From Chitinophaga skermanii (GTDB lineage Bacteria > Bacteroidota > Bacteroidia > Chitinophagales > Chitinophagaceae), in the NCBI RefSeq assembly GCF_003259335.1, contig NZ_QLLL01000004.1, positions 449,689 through 513,688 on the forward strand: 64,000 nucleotides of DNA, written 5' to 3'. The notes beneath the pieces are model-generated. The model was not told the origin of the DNA and did no database searches. It saw nothing but the letters and a program-made list of their open reading frames with translations. The translations under genes were made by a program, and so were the position numbers. Position 1 is the first letter of the stretch. The number at the start of each line of letters is the position of its first letter. Shown here one piece after another: positions 52,236-61,763 of the stretch.

Positions 52236-53867
52236 ATGTATCATTGTAACAGGTGGCTAGTGGCCTTGCTACTAACTATTCCCTATTTTGCGCATGCACA
52301 AGCGCCGACCGATTCAACCACGAAACCTGCCAAAAAAGTTTACAACACGAATAAACTGGAGCTCGTTACAAATCTCGAGAGGTATAATAAAACGGAAGGC
52401 TATTATCCTTCGTTTGGTAATTTCTTAACGTTCAGGCAATATGTTCGCGTGAACAACAAGCGCTTGGTAGAAATAGATAAGCAAGGAGATGTTTTACGCG
52501 CTTATTTTTCTCGCTGCGCGGCTGCAAGGGCTGAAGTAGCACAAATGGCTGTTCAACGAAGAAGGGGTAAGGCACAAATGTGGTCGCTATTCGGCGCAGG
52601 TATGGCTATTACGGCTACAAGTTTAATCGCCGGTAAAACCGATGGCGCAAAAGCAACAGGCGCATATATTGGTTTCGGAACGGCCTTAACGGGAAGTATC
52701 CTTGGTTTCGTTCATAGTAGTAAATCGCAAAAGCATTTAAAGAATGCTATTGATGTTTACAATCTACAATGTTATAACCCGCCTGCTTGGGATACCGTTC
52801 GTAAAGCAAAAGGCCCCGACTCGTCTTCGCTCAATCAGAAATTTGATCGTAGAATTGATTATGCCGATGGCGACCCGGTATATTATTCAGTGCTTAGAAA
52901 TGAACCCCAAAATGCTGGCTTGTACGGTGTAATTCTTTCACCTATCGTGGCAGATATCAATAGCTTAAACGTGAATGTGCGTGCAGGTATTACTGCTTTC
53001 TATACTTATAAAAGTTTATTCCAAATAAATGCCACCTATAACTATGCCTATCTCGATATGGCCAAAGTAGCAGGTGATATTGAGGCGCCCAATGCTAGCA
53101 GTTCTAGTATTTCTAAAGGCATTCCTTCTGTAACCAATAACGCGGTAGGGATAGATGTACTCACCAAAACATCCTTGTTTAGCTGGCAACAAGAAAAGAA
53201 ATACCATATGCAATTAGGTTGGGGACGTTTCAAAAACCTCGGCTTTGCCACTGTATACGGTAAATTCCGTGGTAAAATAAGCACGGCTATAACGGGCCGT
53301 GTAGGTTACAGCTACGAACAAAAAATGATCAAAGGTTCCAGCACCGGTGACGTGCAATTTAACAATACAACTCCACCATTGGCATACCACGGTAAATACA
53401 AAACCACCATTTTTACACCGCAAGATTTAGGGAACGCAGTGGGTTCTATGAAAACTAACACGCTTGTAGTGGGTTTAGCATACTCGAAATTCCGGGATTT
53501 AAAGGTGCAATTAGCCGACTATCGCTATAAAGGTAAACGCGAAGTACGTTCACAAACCGACATTTATATCGACGCATTAATTGGCCAGAAAATTGACATA
53601 CAAGATATCGTATACTACCACTACTTAGGCGATCAACGCGCCAGCTATAATACTAATTATTTCCCACAACGTTTGGATGTATCATCAACACCTGTTAGTA
53701 AAATAGGCTACCGTGTAGGTGCCTCCGCCCTCAATATGTGGACGCCGAATTTCGGTCTCCGTACACATTTCGAAGTAGGTAAACGCCCTGGTCCCGCTAT
53801 TAAAAACGGTTCTCAAAGTGTATACCTGCAAATGGGATTTGGTTTCATCTTCGGAGGTAAAAGTTAA
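52236..53867 (+). CDS. Exported outer-membrane-barrel-like protein
   Basis: This 543-aa protein has a signal peptide (WLVALLLTIPYFAHAQ) and a helical N-terminal part (AAARAEVAQMAVQRRRGKAQ, SLFGAGMAITATSLIAGKTDG). The C-terminal half alternates amphipathic strands (LNVNVRAGITAFYTYKSLFQINATYNYAYLDM; KISTAITGRVGYSYEQ; LVVGLAYSKFRDLKVQLADYRYKG) and ends in an aromatic/Gly strand (SVYLQMGFGFIFGG) typical of outer membrane barrels. No family is recognised. It is followed 23 bases later by a lipoprotein gene and is likely cotranscribed with it. Confidence 0.6.
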   Translation: MYHCNRWLVALLLTIPYFAHAQAPTDSTTKPAKKVYNTNKLELVTNLERYNKTEGYYPSFGNFLTFRQYVRVNNKRLVEIDKQGDVLRAYFSRCAAARAEVAQMAVQRRRGKAQMWSLFGAGMAITATSLIAGKTDGAKATGAYIGFGTALTGSILGFVHSSKSQKHLKNAIDVYNLQCYNPPAWDTVRKAKGPDSSSLNQKFDRRIDYADGDPVYYSVLRNEPQNAGLYGVILSPIVADINSLNVNVRAGITAFYTYKSLFQINATYNYAYLDMAKVAGDIEAPNASSSSISKGIPSVTNNAVGIDVLTKTSLFSWQQEKKYHMQLGWGRFKNLGFATVYGKFRGKISTAITGRVGYSYEQKMIKGSSTGDVQFNNTTPPLAYHGKYKTTIFTPQDLGNAVGSMKTNTLVVGLAYSKFRDLKVQLADYRYKGKREVRSQTDIYIDALIGQKIDIQDIVYYHYLGDQRASYNTNYFPQRLDVSSTPVSKIGYRVGASALNMWTPNFGLRTHFEVGKRPGPAIKNGSQSVYLQMGFGFIFGGKS

Positions 53868-53890
53868 TTCAATTACAAGATCATTCAGTT

Positions 53891-54586
53891 ATGAGAAATA
53901 TATTTATTGTTTTAATAGGTGCCATTATCATGGCAAGTTGTGTGAAAGATAATAGCTGTCCAACTGGTGTGCAGCTGGTTGTTAAGAAGAATACAGTGGC
54001 TATGGGCGATTCACTCCACTTACGTGTTGAAGGTGCACCTAGTGATATTTATAGCTACTATTGGCACGGACCGAACAATTTCGTGTCGAATGACGCTGAG
54101 CCAATTGTTCCAAATGTACGGGCATCCAGTGCAGGATATTATTATGTAACCATTGCAACAAATACCGGGTGTAATTTTTCTGCAAAGTCGGATAGTGTAA
54201 TAGTAGGTGCTATTGAACCTGCTTGTAATGTAGATATCAACACGGCAGGACCCCAAGCTGGTCCAACCTTGTATGATTTGTACATGCAACTATCCCCCGG
54301 CTTCAACCAAGTAGTGGTAGAACATTACAGTCGGTTGAAAATATTCTTCTTTAACCGTACAACAATCGAGGAAGGTGTATATAATTTGAATGCCAATGTT
54401 TGGGGCGATCCCAAAGAAGCGGAATTGATCATTTTCTTACCGCAAGGTTATACTTCGTATGAAGGTAAGATATTGGTATACCGCGATGCGCAACGGGTGA
54501 TGCATATTGCAGGTTGCGATGTGAAAGTGCGAGATTATACCGATAAAACGCATATCGTTTCTTTTGATGTAACGATTAGGAGATAA
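53891..54586 (+). CDS. Lipoprotein with Ig-like/PKD-like domain
   Basis: This 231-aa lipoprotein has the signal NIFIVLIGAIIMASC. The first 90 mature residues form an Ig-like fold (TVAMGDSLHLRVEGAPSDIYSYYWHGPNNF ... ASSAGYYYVTIATNTGCNFSA). The second half is beta-rich (LKIFFFNRTTIEEGVYNLNA, EAELIIFLPQGYTSYEGKILVY). The fold of the first domain resembles surface adhesion modules. It is the partner of the barrel protein upstream, and both end at a strong terminator. Confidence 0.65.
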   Translation: MRNIFIVLIGAIIMASCVKDNSCPTGVQLVVKKNTVAMGDSLHLRVEGAPSDIYSYYWHGPNNFVSNDAEPIVPNVRASSAGYYYVTIATNTGCNFSAKSDSVIVGAIEPACNVDINTAGPQAGPTLYDLYMQLSPGFNQVVVEHYSRLKIFFFNRTTIEEGVYNLNANVWGDPKEAELIIFLPQGYTSYEGKILVYRDAQRVMHIAGCDVKVRDYTDKTHIVSFDVTIRR

Positions 54587-54587
54587 T

Positions 54588-54617
54588 AAAAAAAGCTGGA
54601 TCACCTCCAGCTTTTTT
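54588..54617 (+). terminator. Terminator after the barrel/lipoprotein pair
   Basis: AAAAAAAGCTGGA pairs with TCCAGCTTTTTT (54606-54617) around a five-base loop. Confidence 0.85.
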
Positions 54618-54714
54618 ATGCATATTTTTTGATGACGCTCGTGGAATTGACGGGTTGTAAATAAAATACTTTTATCTTGCCGTTTTGAATTGTTACGCCC
54701 ATATCGGAAAACAC

Positions 54715-56361
54715 ATGAATAAAGCCATAGAAACCATCGTTAGCGAGATTGTAGCCGGGATTAAAGAGCTAATAGTAAGATTGGAACTCAAACGCAACCC
54801 GCCAGAAATTATCAAGCGTTCACCTTTACAAGTGGGCATTTTTTCCTTTACACGCTTCGAATATGCGCATGGTAAGTTGAAGCTGTTCTCGACCGACTTA
54901 GATTTTGGTGGACCAGATTTAATCATACCTGTGCGTGATGAACAATTATCCTTTACTGAAGAAGAATGGCGGGCTTTGGATGCATTGTGGTTGAAAGCCA
55001 TGGAGGAGATGATTGTTGTGTTTGATGAGAACGCGGTATTGGATTTTAACTATACAGCAATTGGTACCATTGGTGCCGGTTCGCAAAAGCGTACCACTAC
55101 TTTATTTGAACACACCAGCGTACCCAAACAAGCCAAACTGCAAAATATTGTTGAACAATACATCGCTAGTAAGGTGGTGGATGGCGAATATCCAACGAAG
55201 GAATTGGATACCTTTTTCCTATCGCGTCACCTGCTGAATCCTGCTTTATACGGCAAAATTCTGCCTACCGAAATAATGTTCATCTATGAACGCATCTTGG
55301 CTTTAAACAAAGAGAACCCAACAGCGCAACAAGAGCATCGCCGTACTTTCATCCAGGCTTTGCGGAATTGGGTGGAAGAAACATTCTTGCCACTCTACTT
55401 CAATATCCAAAAAGAGGAATTCAGCAATACTATATATACCTTACAACCCCATCATCCTTTGCCCGATCCAGCATTGCTGGAATTAGTATTATTTACTGCT
55501 GGAAAGGTAATTCGTCATGAAGCAAATTACATGCGTTCAACAGGTATCGAGTTCATAAAACTAGCCGGGCAATTGGGCAGCAAAACCGCGCCTATTATGT
55601 TGCAATCGGGGAGTGGTAAATTTGAGGCTATCGTTACCAAAGATGTAAAATGTACAGCAAATGATACTTTTGGTACGATACAAATACACATTTTGCAAGA
55701 GAAAATGGAGGCCTACCAAACGGCGTTACAATATATAATTGGGTTGTTGGAAAATGGATTCCCCCGTAGCTACAGCATACAATTAAAGGCAAAGAGCAAG
55801 CATGTTTTACCCATTAAAAAGCTAGGTAAAACGCCTACTCACCAGTTCTTTGCAAATGCTTTGCAATATCCCGAATTGCATCCTTTGCTAGCGAAGTATG
55901 CTACTACGGCTATGCTAGAATATGAATGGTATGATGATGCCGCAGACGAATATTGTGCTATGCCCGGCACATACGCTGTTTTTGGATTAGCCCTCGCTTC
56001 ACCTGCTTATTTCGATTTGGTGAAGCAATACATGGAACAAGTCGATGAAGAACATCAATCTGTACAAAATCATTTCACCATTGCTTGGGCAGAACAATAC
56101 GGCGTTACACCTACAACCATTCCTACATTAGTAAACTGTATGATGGCTTGCCAAGAGATGCGACCGCCTAAACTGTTTGCGCAATTCGAAACAACCGAGA
56201 ATATAACAGCCTTACAGCAACTAATCACCGGTATGGAAGATTACGAACAAGCACATATTGTTTCGATGATTTGGGGTGATGTTGCTAAGCTGAAACAAAA
56301 GGCCAAGAAAAAAGATGCAGCCCCGGCTTTATTGGGGTTAGTGAGTGTACTGAAAGATTGA
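54715..56361 (+). CDS. Large cytoplasmic protein, DUF6138-like
   Basis: This 548-aa protein has no signal peptide and is mainly helical. From memory it resembles DUF6138 proteins; distinctive stretches are FSFTRFEYAHGKLKLFSTDL, RHLLNPALYGKILPTEIMFIYERIL and YEWYDDAADEYCAMPGTYAVFGLAL. The ATG 30 bases inside the frame was chosen over a TTG. A possible promoter is TTG (54647) with TATCTTGC (54673-54680). A hairpin ends it, and an immunity-like gene follows on the same strand, so both could belong to inter-bacterial defence; this is only a suggestion. Confidence 0.5.
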   Translation: MNKAIETIVSEIVAGIKELIVRLELKRNPPEIIKRSPLQVGIFSFTRFEYAHGKLKLFSTDLDFGGPDLIIPVRDEQLSFTEEEWRALDALWLKAMEEMIVVFDENAVLDFNYTAIGTIGAGSQKRTTTLFEHTSVPKQAKLQNIVEQYIASKVVDGEYPTKELDTFFLSRHLLNPALYGKILPTEIMFIYERILALNKENPTAQQEHRRTFIQALRNWVEETFLPLYFNIQKEEFSNTIYTLQPHHPLPDPALLELVLFTAGKVIRHEANYMRSTGIEFIKLAGQLGSKTAPIMLQSGSGKFEAIVTKDVKCTANDTFGTIQIHILQEKMEAYQTALQYIIGLLENGFPRSYSIQLKAKSKHVLPIKKLGKTPTHQFFANALQYPELHPLLAKYATTAMLEYEWYDDAADEYCAMPGTYAVFGLALASPAYFDLVKQYMEQVDEEHQSVQNHFTIAWAEQYGVTPTTIPTLVNCMMACQEMRPPKLFAQFETTENITALQQLITGMEDYEQAHIVSMIWGDVAKLKQKAKKKDAAPALLGLVSVLKD

Positions 56362-56379
56362 GGTTTGAAAGTTATTTTA

Positions 56380-56408
56380 TTAGAAGGTCGCTTCATGGCG
56401 ACTTTCTA
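56380..56408 (+). terminator. Terminator after the DUF6138-like gene
   Basis: AGAAGGTCGC (56382-56391) pairs with GCGACTTTCT (56398-56407), with one G-T pair. Confidence 0.65.
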
Positions 56409-56510
56409 TATCAACATGAAGCATGCGCATAGTACTATTTTAACTTAGCATATTTTTTATGCTATAGATTGCCTAAATTTATTATTGTTTTTACACCCAA
56501 ACCACATCGC

Positions 56511-57212
56511 ATGGAAAAACTATTCATATGGTTTAACCGCACCCAGCTTCCAACCGGTTACCCAGCAAAAGACGATACCATCCTTAAGCTGTCATTCGAT
56601 CCGAAGAAACCCAAGTTAATGCCCGGTCAACCATGGAAGCAATTCAATATCCATACTATGCCATTTCCCCCGGAAGAGATGTATCAATTCCCCAGTAGCA
56701 TGTACCTCGTAGTGACCCGTAAATTAAAAGATCCCATTAAATTCGATTACTACGATTATGCACAAGGTGTGAAGCTGGTATCGGCAGGGTTCTTAACTTT
56801 TATACAAGAAGCCGGTTTAACGGAAGAACACTACGAAATAGCAACCTTACACATCATCAATGAAGCCGGAGAAGCGCTAACAAACGATACATATTATGCA
56901 CTTCGATTTGGACAATTCAATGATGCATCGTTCGACTTCCCCGTTGATACTAAGAAACGCGCCGCCGGTTTGCAAGGCCATTTCTTGTATCCTGGTTTGC
57001 AACTCAATAATCCCACCTCGCAGCAAGTATTTGCACTCCAAAATTTCTGTTACCTCAATACACTTATATTCACTGCCCAAGCTGCGCGAAAAGCTTTGCA
57101 ACAATTCCACTACCCAGCACTGTATCCCGCAGAGGAATTCCCATTCGTATTTAACAACCAGCATAATTGGAGTATCTTGCCTTTCGAGAACGATCTACTC
57201 CTAAAAGCATAA
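56511..57212 (+). CDS. Immunity-like protein (Imm43/Imm11-type layout)
   Basis: This 233-aa cytoplasmic protein has a layout recalled from the Imm43/Imm11-type immunity proteins. It has an N-terminal ligand-poor region, a helix VSAGFLTFIQEAGLTEEHYEI, the strand pair TYYALRFGQFNDASFDF, and a C-terminal QVFALQNFCYLNTLIFTAQAARKAL helix with EEFPFVFNN. The match is from memory and moderate. No toxin gene is next to it, so it would be an orphan. The ATG 42 bases inside the frame was chosen over TTG. Confidence 0.4.
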   Translation: MEKLFIWFNRTQLPTGYPAKDDTILKLSFDPKKPKLMPGQPWKQFNIHTMPFPPEEMYQFPSSMYLVVTRKLKDPIKFDYYDYAQGVKLVSAGFLTFIQEAGLTEEHYEIATLHIINEAGEALTNDTYYALRFGQFNDASFDFPVDTKKRAAGLQGHFLYPGLQLNNPTSQQVFALQNFCYLNTLIFTAQAARKALQQFHYPALYPAEEFPFVFNNQHNWSILPFENDLLLKA

Positions 57213-57251
57213 TCACATACTACCTTATCCAATCGCCCACACGGATAGTAA

Positions 57252-57282
57252 CAATAAAAGCGCCCTGTTGCCAAGGCGCTTA
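57252..57282 (-). terminator. Terminator of the phosphatase operon
   Basis: On the minus strand AAGCGCC and GGCGCTT (57275-57281 and 57258-57264) form a stem followed by TTTATTG. It lies 30 bases after the phosphatase stop and may also serve the converging gene. Confidence 0.75.
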
Positions 57283-57311
57283 CAAATCAAGGTGTATTGG
57301 GATGTAGGAAT

Positions 57312-58928
57312 TTACTTTTTCATCACTTCTTCAATTACTTGCCCTGTTGTACCACTCGGCATTTGAATATGTAATAATGCGCTGAGGGTAGGTGCGATAT
57401 CTGTTATGTTAGTTGTTTTATAGCTTTTGCCTGGTGTAATATTCCAACCAAACCATAGCAAGGGAATATGCGTGTCGTATGGGTACATAGTGCCATGGGT
57501 AGTGCCCATCATGCTACCATTCTTTACGCCCGGCCCCGGCACTACGAATATATCGCCACCACGTTTAGCATGCCAGCCATTGATGAACATCGCATTGAAA
57601 GGCTGGGGGAGATAGCCCGCTTGGATTTTTTCTATATTCACAGCGTCGGCAATACCTGCGAAGGAACGTAGTTTGCCAACCATCAATTGCTCCACTTTAT
57701 CATACGAAACACCACTTCTGTTAATGGCCGCGGTGTCCATGTACAATTGGCCACCGGCATCAGACAATATCGCTTTCTCTATACCAAAGGTTTGCCTGAT
57801 ACTTTCATTCAATACGGCGATCTTCGACAGCTTCTCCGGCAAGGCTGGTAATTTGTTCTCCTGCAAGAACCCCGGTGAGTTAATTGCTCCATGATCCGCG
57901 GTTAAAAACACCAAGTAGTTGCCTTTCCCATAACGATTATCCAACCAAGTAAGGAAATGCCCCAGTTCAATATCCAAACGCAAATACATGTCCTCCATTT
58001 CTATTGCGTTCGGACCAAAGGAATGCCCCGCAATATCGGGTGTAGAGAAGCTTACGGCTAATAGATCAGTGGCAGTTTTGCCCAATTCGTAGCCTGTAAT
58101 CGCTGCTTTGGCAAAATCGAAAGTCAAGGTATTGCCAAGGGGAGAATACGTGAGGTTATCATAATCTTTGCCTTTTGTGAAGGTATGCTTGAACACGGGT
58201 TTTTCTTCACCGTCGATGGTTACTTCATAATATTTGTTATCTGCTGTACTGGCAGTGTACGTGTTAATAGGATAAAGCGTTTGCCAATCTTGTTGTATAT
58301 ATTTCGCAGGTCGTTTCTCGTTGTTGAAGTCAACAGCCCATCGAGGTAAGCTGTCCATATAATAGGTACTACTTATAAAGTTCCCACTTGCATGATCAAA
58401 CCAAAAGGCGGCATTCGCCGAATGACCGGCCGGTAATACTGCTGCGCGGTCTTTCAAGGCTATCCCCACTACACGACTCTTAAACCCTGTTCCCATGCGC
58501 AATTCATCACCCACCGTAGTACTCAACATATGCCGGGGCGACATGCTACCTTTGCCATCCACATTCCTTCCCACTGAAGCCTCCGTTGAATCATACACGC
58601 AATACACGTTCTTTTGCAACTTTCTTTCATACCAATCATTCCCAATAATACCATGCACGGCCGGAATTGAACCTGTGTACACAGAAGCGTGCCCCACTGC
58701 TGTTACAGAAGGCACATAGTTAATCATTGTGTTTTCGCAACTAAATCCTTCCTGTAGCAATCGTTTAAAGCCCGTTTTCCCATAACGATCATAATAGCGG
58801 TATAAATAATCCCAACGCATCTGGTCAACCATTATACCCACTACTAACTTCGGACGCGGTAATGTTTGCGCTCCTACCACGTTACTGGCCGCCAAGGCAG
58901 CCAGCAATAATATTTTACATAATTGCAT
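57312..58928 (-). CDS. PafA-like alkaline phosphatase (phosphodiesterase/NPP superfamily)
   Basis: This 538-aa enzyme with a signal peptide (ILLLAALAASNVVGAQ) should act in the periplasm, releasing phosphate from organic phosphates. The metal and active-site motifs of PafA-type phosphatases are present: MVDQMRWDY (metal Asp), VPSVTAVGHASVYTG (nucleophile Thr), IIGNDWY (Asn), IALKDRAAVLPAGH (Lys and Arg that hold the phosphate), STPDIAGHSFG, LTADHGA and GTTHGTMYPYDTHIPL. It is last in a tight operon with a purple acid phosphatase-like gene (3-base gap), SusD and SusC. Confidence 0.88.
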   Translation of the reverse strand: MQLCKILLLAALAASNVVGAQTLPRPKLVVGIMVDQMRWDYLYRYYDRYGKTGFKRLLQEGFSCENTMINYVPSVTAVGHASVYTGSIPAVHGIIGNDWYERKLQKNVYCVYDSTEASVGRNVDGKGSMSPRHMLSTTVGDELRMGTGFKSRVVGIALKDRAAVLPAGHSANAAFWFDHASGNFISSTYYMDSLPRWAVDFNNEKRPAKYIQQDWQTLYPINTYTASTADNKYYEVTIDGEEKPVFKHTFTKGKDYDNLTYSPLGNTLTFDFAKAAITGYELGKTATDLLAVSFSTPDIAGHSFGPNAIEMEDMYLRLDIELGHFLTWLDNRYGKGNYLVFLTADHGAINSPGFLQENKLPALPEKLSKIAVLNESIRQTFGIEKAILSDAGGQLYMDTAAINRSGVSYDKVEQLMVGKLRSFAGIADAVNIEKIQAGYLPQPFNAMFINGWHAKRGGDIFVVPGPGVKNGSMMGTTHGTMYPYDTHIPLLWFGWNITPGKSYKTTNITDIAPTLSALLHIQMPSGTTGQVIEEVMKK

Positions 58929-58931
58929 ATG

Positions 58932-60263
58932 CTAGCCTTTGATACCTTCAACAAACTTGTTCGTCTTATTTTTTCGTTTCACCAAGGTAAACGAATCAAA
59001 TAATTCACCCGTAGCTAAGTAAGAACGAAACTGTAATTGCTGCTGATCTATCGATACCAAGTGGTACATCTGTAAATGCCCCGCTACAATATCCGCCCAT
59101 TCCATTTTCTCATGCTCGTACATCTTAGATCCACTCACAGAAACAACATAGGCGGTACCATAGGGTGCTACTTTCATCATGCCTCTACCATATGCATGGT
59201 CGTGCCCTTGCAATACGATGTCAACTTTGTATTGATCGAAAATGGGTTTCAAATGCGCTCTCACTTTTTCGTTATAACGACCTTTCTTGGTCGAAAAAAC
59301 AGGGTGATGCATCGTTACCACTGTCCATTGGTGCGGGTTGTTTTTCAAGGTTGTTTCCAACCATTCTTTCTGCGCAGTAATCAAAGCATCGGAGGTGGCT
59401 TCTTCCAACATCATGGTATTGAGTGAAATAAAACGCACTCCTTGTACATCTGCATAGAAAACAGAACCTTCTAAATCGGCATTCCCTGTTCCATTTGCAG
59501 GCAATGAGAATTGCTTCTTCCAAAACACCGATAAATGCGGTAGCCCATCTTCGTGCGTGTACTCGTGGTTACCCGGTGTTACCATGCTAGGAATACTACC
59601 GTGAATAAAGTTACCGGCCTCGAACCATTGTCCCCATTCATCGTCGTTGTTCGCTTTGTTGACTAAATCACCTGCGTGAATAATTAACGCTGCTTCCGGC
59701 AACTGCGCATACGCTTTACGGATAACACGGCTCCAGAAAGGGCGAATCCCCACCTGCGCATCCCCCAAATAAATAAAGGATACTTTCCCTGTTTGCTGCG
59801 ACGCCGTTGTAAACTGTAGCCATTCACTCCAGCCATTATCCGATCCAACTCGGTACGTATACAAAGTATTCGGCTGCAAACCACTTAAGGCTACCGTATG
59901 TTGGTTAACATGTAATTCTCCAAATGAAAATGCCTCGCTCGTAGCGGCTACACGAATTACATTTTTCGCAAATTCCGGTTTCGCATCTGCAGCGGTATAT
60001 TCAATGAATGTATTATTCACTTGGTTGCCCGTACGCCAATTGAAGGAGGCCATCGTAGCGGGATCTTTCGTAATCGTAAGAATAACCCTATCGGGTATGC
60101 TTCCAGCGGTATAAACGCCCGGTGTATCGGTAACAGCTGTGCCTATAAGGCTATTAGGAGTAGCGGCTTTAACAAGGCCGGCGGCTCCCGTAAGTGGGAG
60201 CAACGCGCCAGCCTTCATCAAACCGGTTAAAAATTTTCTTCTGCCTGCTATTTTCTTTTCCAT
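58932..60263 (-). CDS. Purple acid phosphatase-like metallophosphoesterase
   Basis: This 443-aa protein has a Tat-like signal (GRRKFLTGLMKAGALLPLTGAAGLVKA). An N-terminal fibronectin-like domain (MASFNWRTGNQVNNTFIEY ... LSGLQPNTLYTYRVGSDNGWSEWLQFTT) is typical of purple acid phosphatases. The metallophosphoesterase domain has GDAQ, HAGDLVNKANNDDEW, TPGNHEY, TMHHPVF and VLQGHDHAYGRG as the metal ligands. It should hydrolyse phosphate esters outside the cytoplasm. It lies 18 bases after SusD and 3 bases before PafA. Confidence 0.9.
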   Translation of the reverse strand: MEKKIAGRRKFLTGLMKAGALLPLTGAAGLVKAATPNSLIGTAVTDTPGVYTAGSIPDRVILTITKDPATMASFNWRTGNQVNNTFIEYTAADAKPEFAKNVIRVAATSEAFSFGELHVNQHTVALSGLQPNTLYTYRVGSDNGWSEWLQFTTASQQTGKVSFIYLGDAQVGIRPFWSRVIRKAYAQLPEAALIIHAGDLVNKANNDDEWGQWFEAGNFIHGSIPSMVTPGNHEYTHEDGLPHLSVFWKKQFSLPANGTGNADLEGSVFYADVQGVRFISLNTMMLEEATSDALITAQKEWLETTLKNNPHQWTVVTMHHPVFSTKKGRYNEKVRAHLKPIFDQYKVDIVLQGHDHAYGRGMMKVAPYGTAYVVSVSGSKMYEHEKMEWADIVAGHLQMYHLVSIDQQQLQFRSYLATGELFDSFTLVKRKNKTNKFVEGIKG

Positions 60264-60281
60264 GTTCGATGAATTGTTATG

Positions 60282-61751
60282 TTATTGCAATAACCACATT
60301 TTAGTATTAATGTCATCTGCACCAAATACTTTGATGGCTGCTTTGTAATTGTCGAGGTTCACGTTTTGCTCAGATACCGGCCATGCATAACGTACAGGGA
60401 AGGTCTTTTGGAAAGCCATTGGCCCTACTACAAATGCAGGGAAGCCCGTTCTTCTAAAATCGAACCAACCTTCGGAACCTTTGAAGGTCATGGCCAACCA
60501 TTTTTGTGTCATTACTTGCTCTAACGTACCATTGTATTTCACGATCGCTTGCGCATAATAGTTGCGTTTAGCTGCCTCGCTCGTTAAACCGTAATACTCC
60601 ATTGATGCCTCGATGCCTTTATTGTAGAACGTTTCAGCCGAGCTGCCACCTACAGTAATTTTATTACGTTGCATGGCTTCCGCGATAATAAAGGCTACTT
60701 CAGAATATACCATCAAGCTCGCTTTTAACGTGGTGGGTTTGTTCTGGCGGAAGTAGCTGGAAAGGGTAGATTGATGTGTTTCACCACCGTTGTAATCTGC
60801 TGGGTTTACTACGGCATGCGGGATACCTACATATTGACGGCTATCTACAGTTGCCCCCGTTGTACTAGCTACCGGTGCTATCCACAATTCAAGTCTTGGA
60901 TCATTACGGGCTATCAGTGCGTCTACCAACTCTTTGCTGGCTTTGGTTTTTAAGAAATCATTGTCAATCATGTTCAATGGTCCACCTGCCCAGCTATCAT
61001 CTTTCTTCACACCCAAGTACACCACTTCCGCGTTATCCGCGTTGCTTTCCATGATAGGGTATTCTTCTTTGTTGTTGATGATTTCTTGGATTTCAGTATA
61101 TGCTGTTGGGTAATTCTTAGCCGCCCGGGTGAGCATTCTCAAACGTAACGAGTTGGCTAACTTTCTCCATTTCAACGCATCGCCCTTAAACATCGCATCT
61201 GCACCTGCGTCAATGCCTGTGCCATTCGATTTTAATTCAGCATTCGCTTCTTTCAATACCACCAATAAGTTTTTGTAAATATCTTCTTGGCGATCGTACG
61301 AAGGTTTGATATTACCGTTCTCTACCGATTGCAAGGCTTTAGAATACGGCGCATCACCATACAAGTCGGTTAAGTATTGCATGTTAAAAGCCATTAAAAT
61401 CTTCGCTGCCGATACATAAGCCGGTTGCTTGGTAACCGTGGCTTCTTGTTGTAATGTTTTGATGATCATGGCGCGGGAATAAATATCATTCCAATCCACG
61501 GAAGTCCAACGGAACAATTCGTAATCGTTGTTACGGATGAGGGTAATATAACGCCCCAATGCTGCCGGCCTTCTCGTGAAACCATTTTCAGCATACGCGT
61601 AAGCTGTTTGTGTAATGGCTTCCGTTAAATGGTACTCAGGTCTTGTTTCTGAAGGCGCATTCGGGTTCGTATTTATGCTTTCGAAGTCTTTCGTGCATCC
61701 TGTAAGGGTAAGGGCTGTTAAAAAGCCGTAAAATATTTGAGATGGTTTCAT
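60282..61751 (-). CDS. SusD/RagB-type surface lipoprotein
   Basis: This 489-aa lipoprotein (signal YGFLTALTLTGC) is of the SusD-like type. It begins with the usual TKDFESINTNPNAPSETRPEYHLTEAI and has TPR-type helices (AKILMAFNMQYLTDLYGDAPYSKALQ; MFKGDALKWRKLANSLRLRMLTRAAKNYP). It ends with the WLAMTFKGSEGWFDFRRTGFP motif and YAWPVSEQNVN. It caps the SusC channel and binds the substrate at the cell surface. With two phosphatases downstream the substrate is probably a phosphorylated compound. The gap to SusC is 12 bases. Confidence 0.92.
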   Translation of the reverse strand: MKPSQIFYGFLTALTLTGCTKDFESINTNPNAPSETRPEYHLTEAITQTAYAYAENGFTRRPAALGRYITLIRNNDYELFRWTSVDWNDIYSRAMIIKTLQQEATVTKQPAYVSAAKILMAFNMQYLTDLYGDAPYSKALQSVENGNIKPSYDRQEDIYKNLLVVLKEANAELKSNGTGIDAGADAMFKGDALKWRKLANSLRLRMLTRAAKNYPTAYTEIQEIINNKEEYPIMESNADNAEVVYLGVKKDDSWAGGPLNMIDNDFLKTKASKELVDALIARNDPRLELWIAPVASTTGATVDSRQYVGIPHAVVNPADYNGGETHQSTLSSYFRQNKPTTLKASLMVYSEVAFIIAEAMQRNKITVGGSSAETFYNKGIEASMEYYGLTSEAAKRNYYAQAIVKYNGTLEQVMTQKWLAMTFKGSEGWFDFRRTGFPAFVVGPMAFQKTFPVRYAWPVSEQNVNLDNYKAAIKVFGADDINTKMWLLQ

Positions 61752-61763
61752 TGTTGTTGATGA

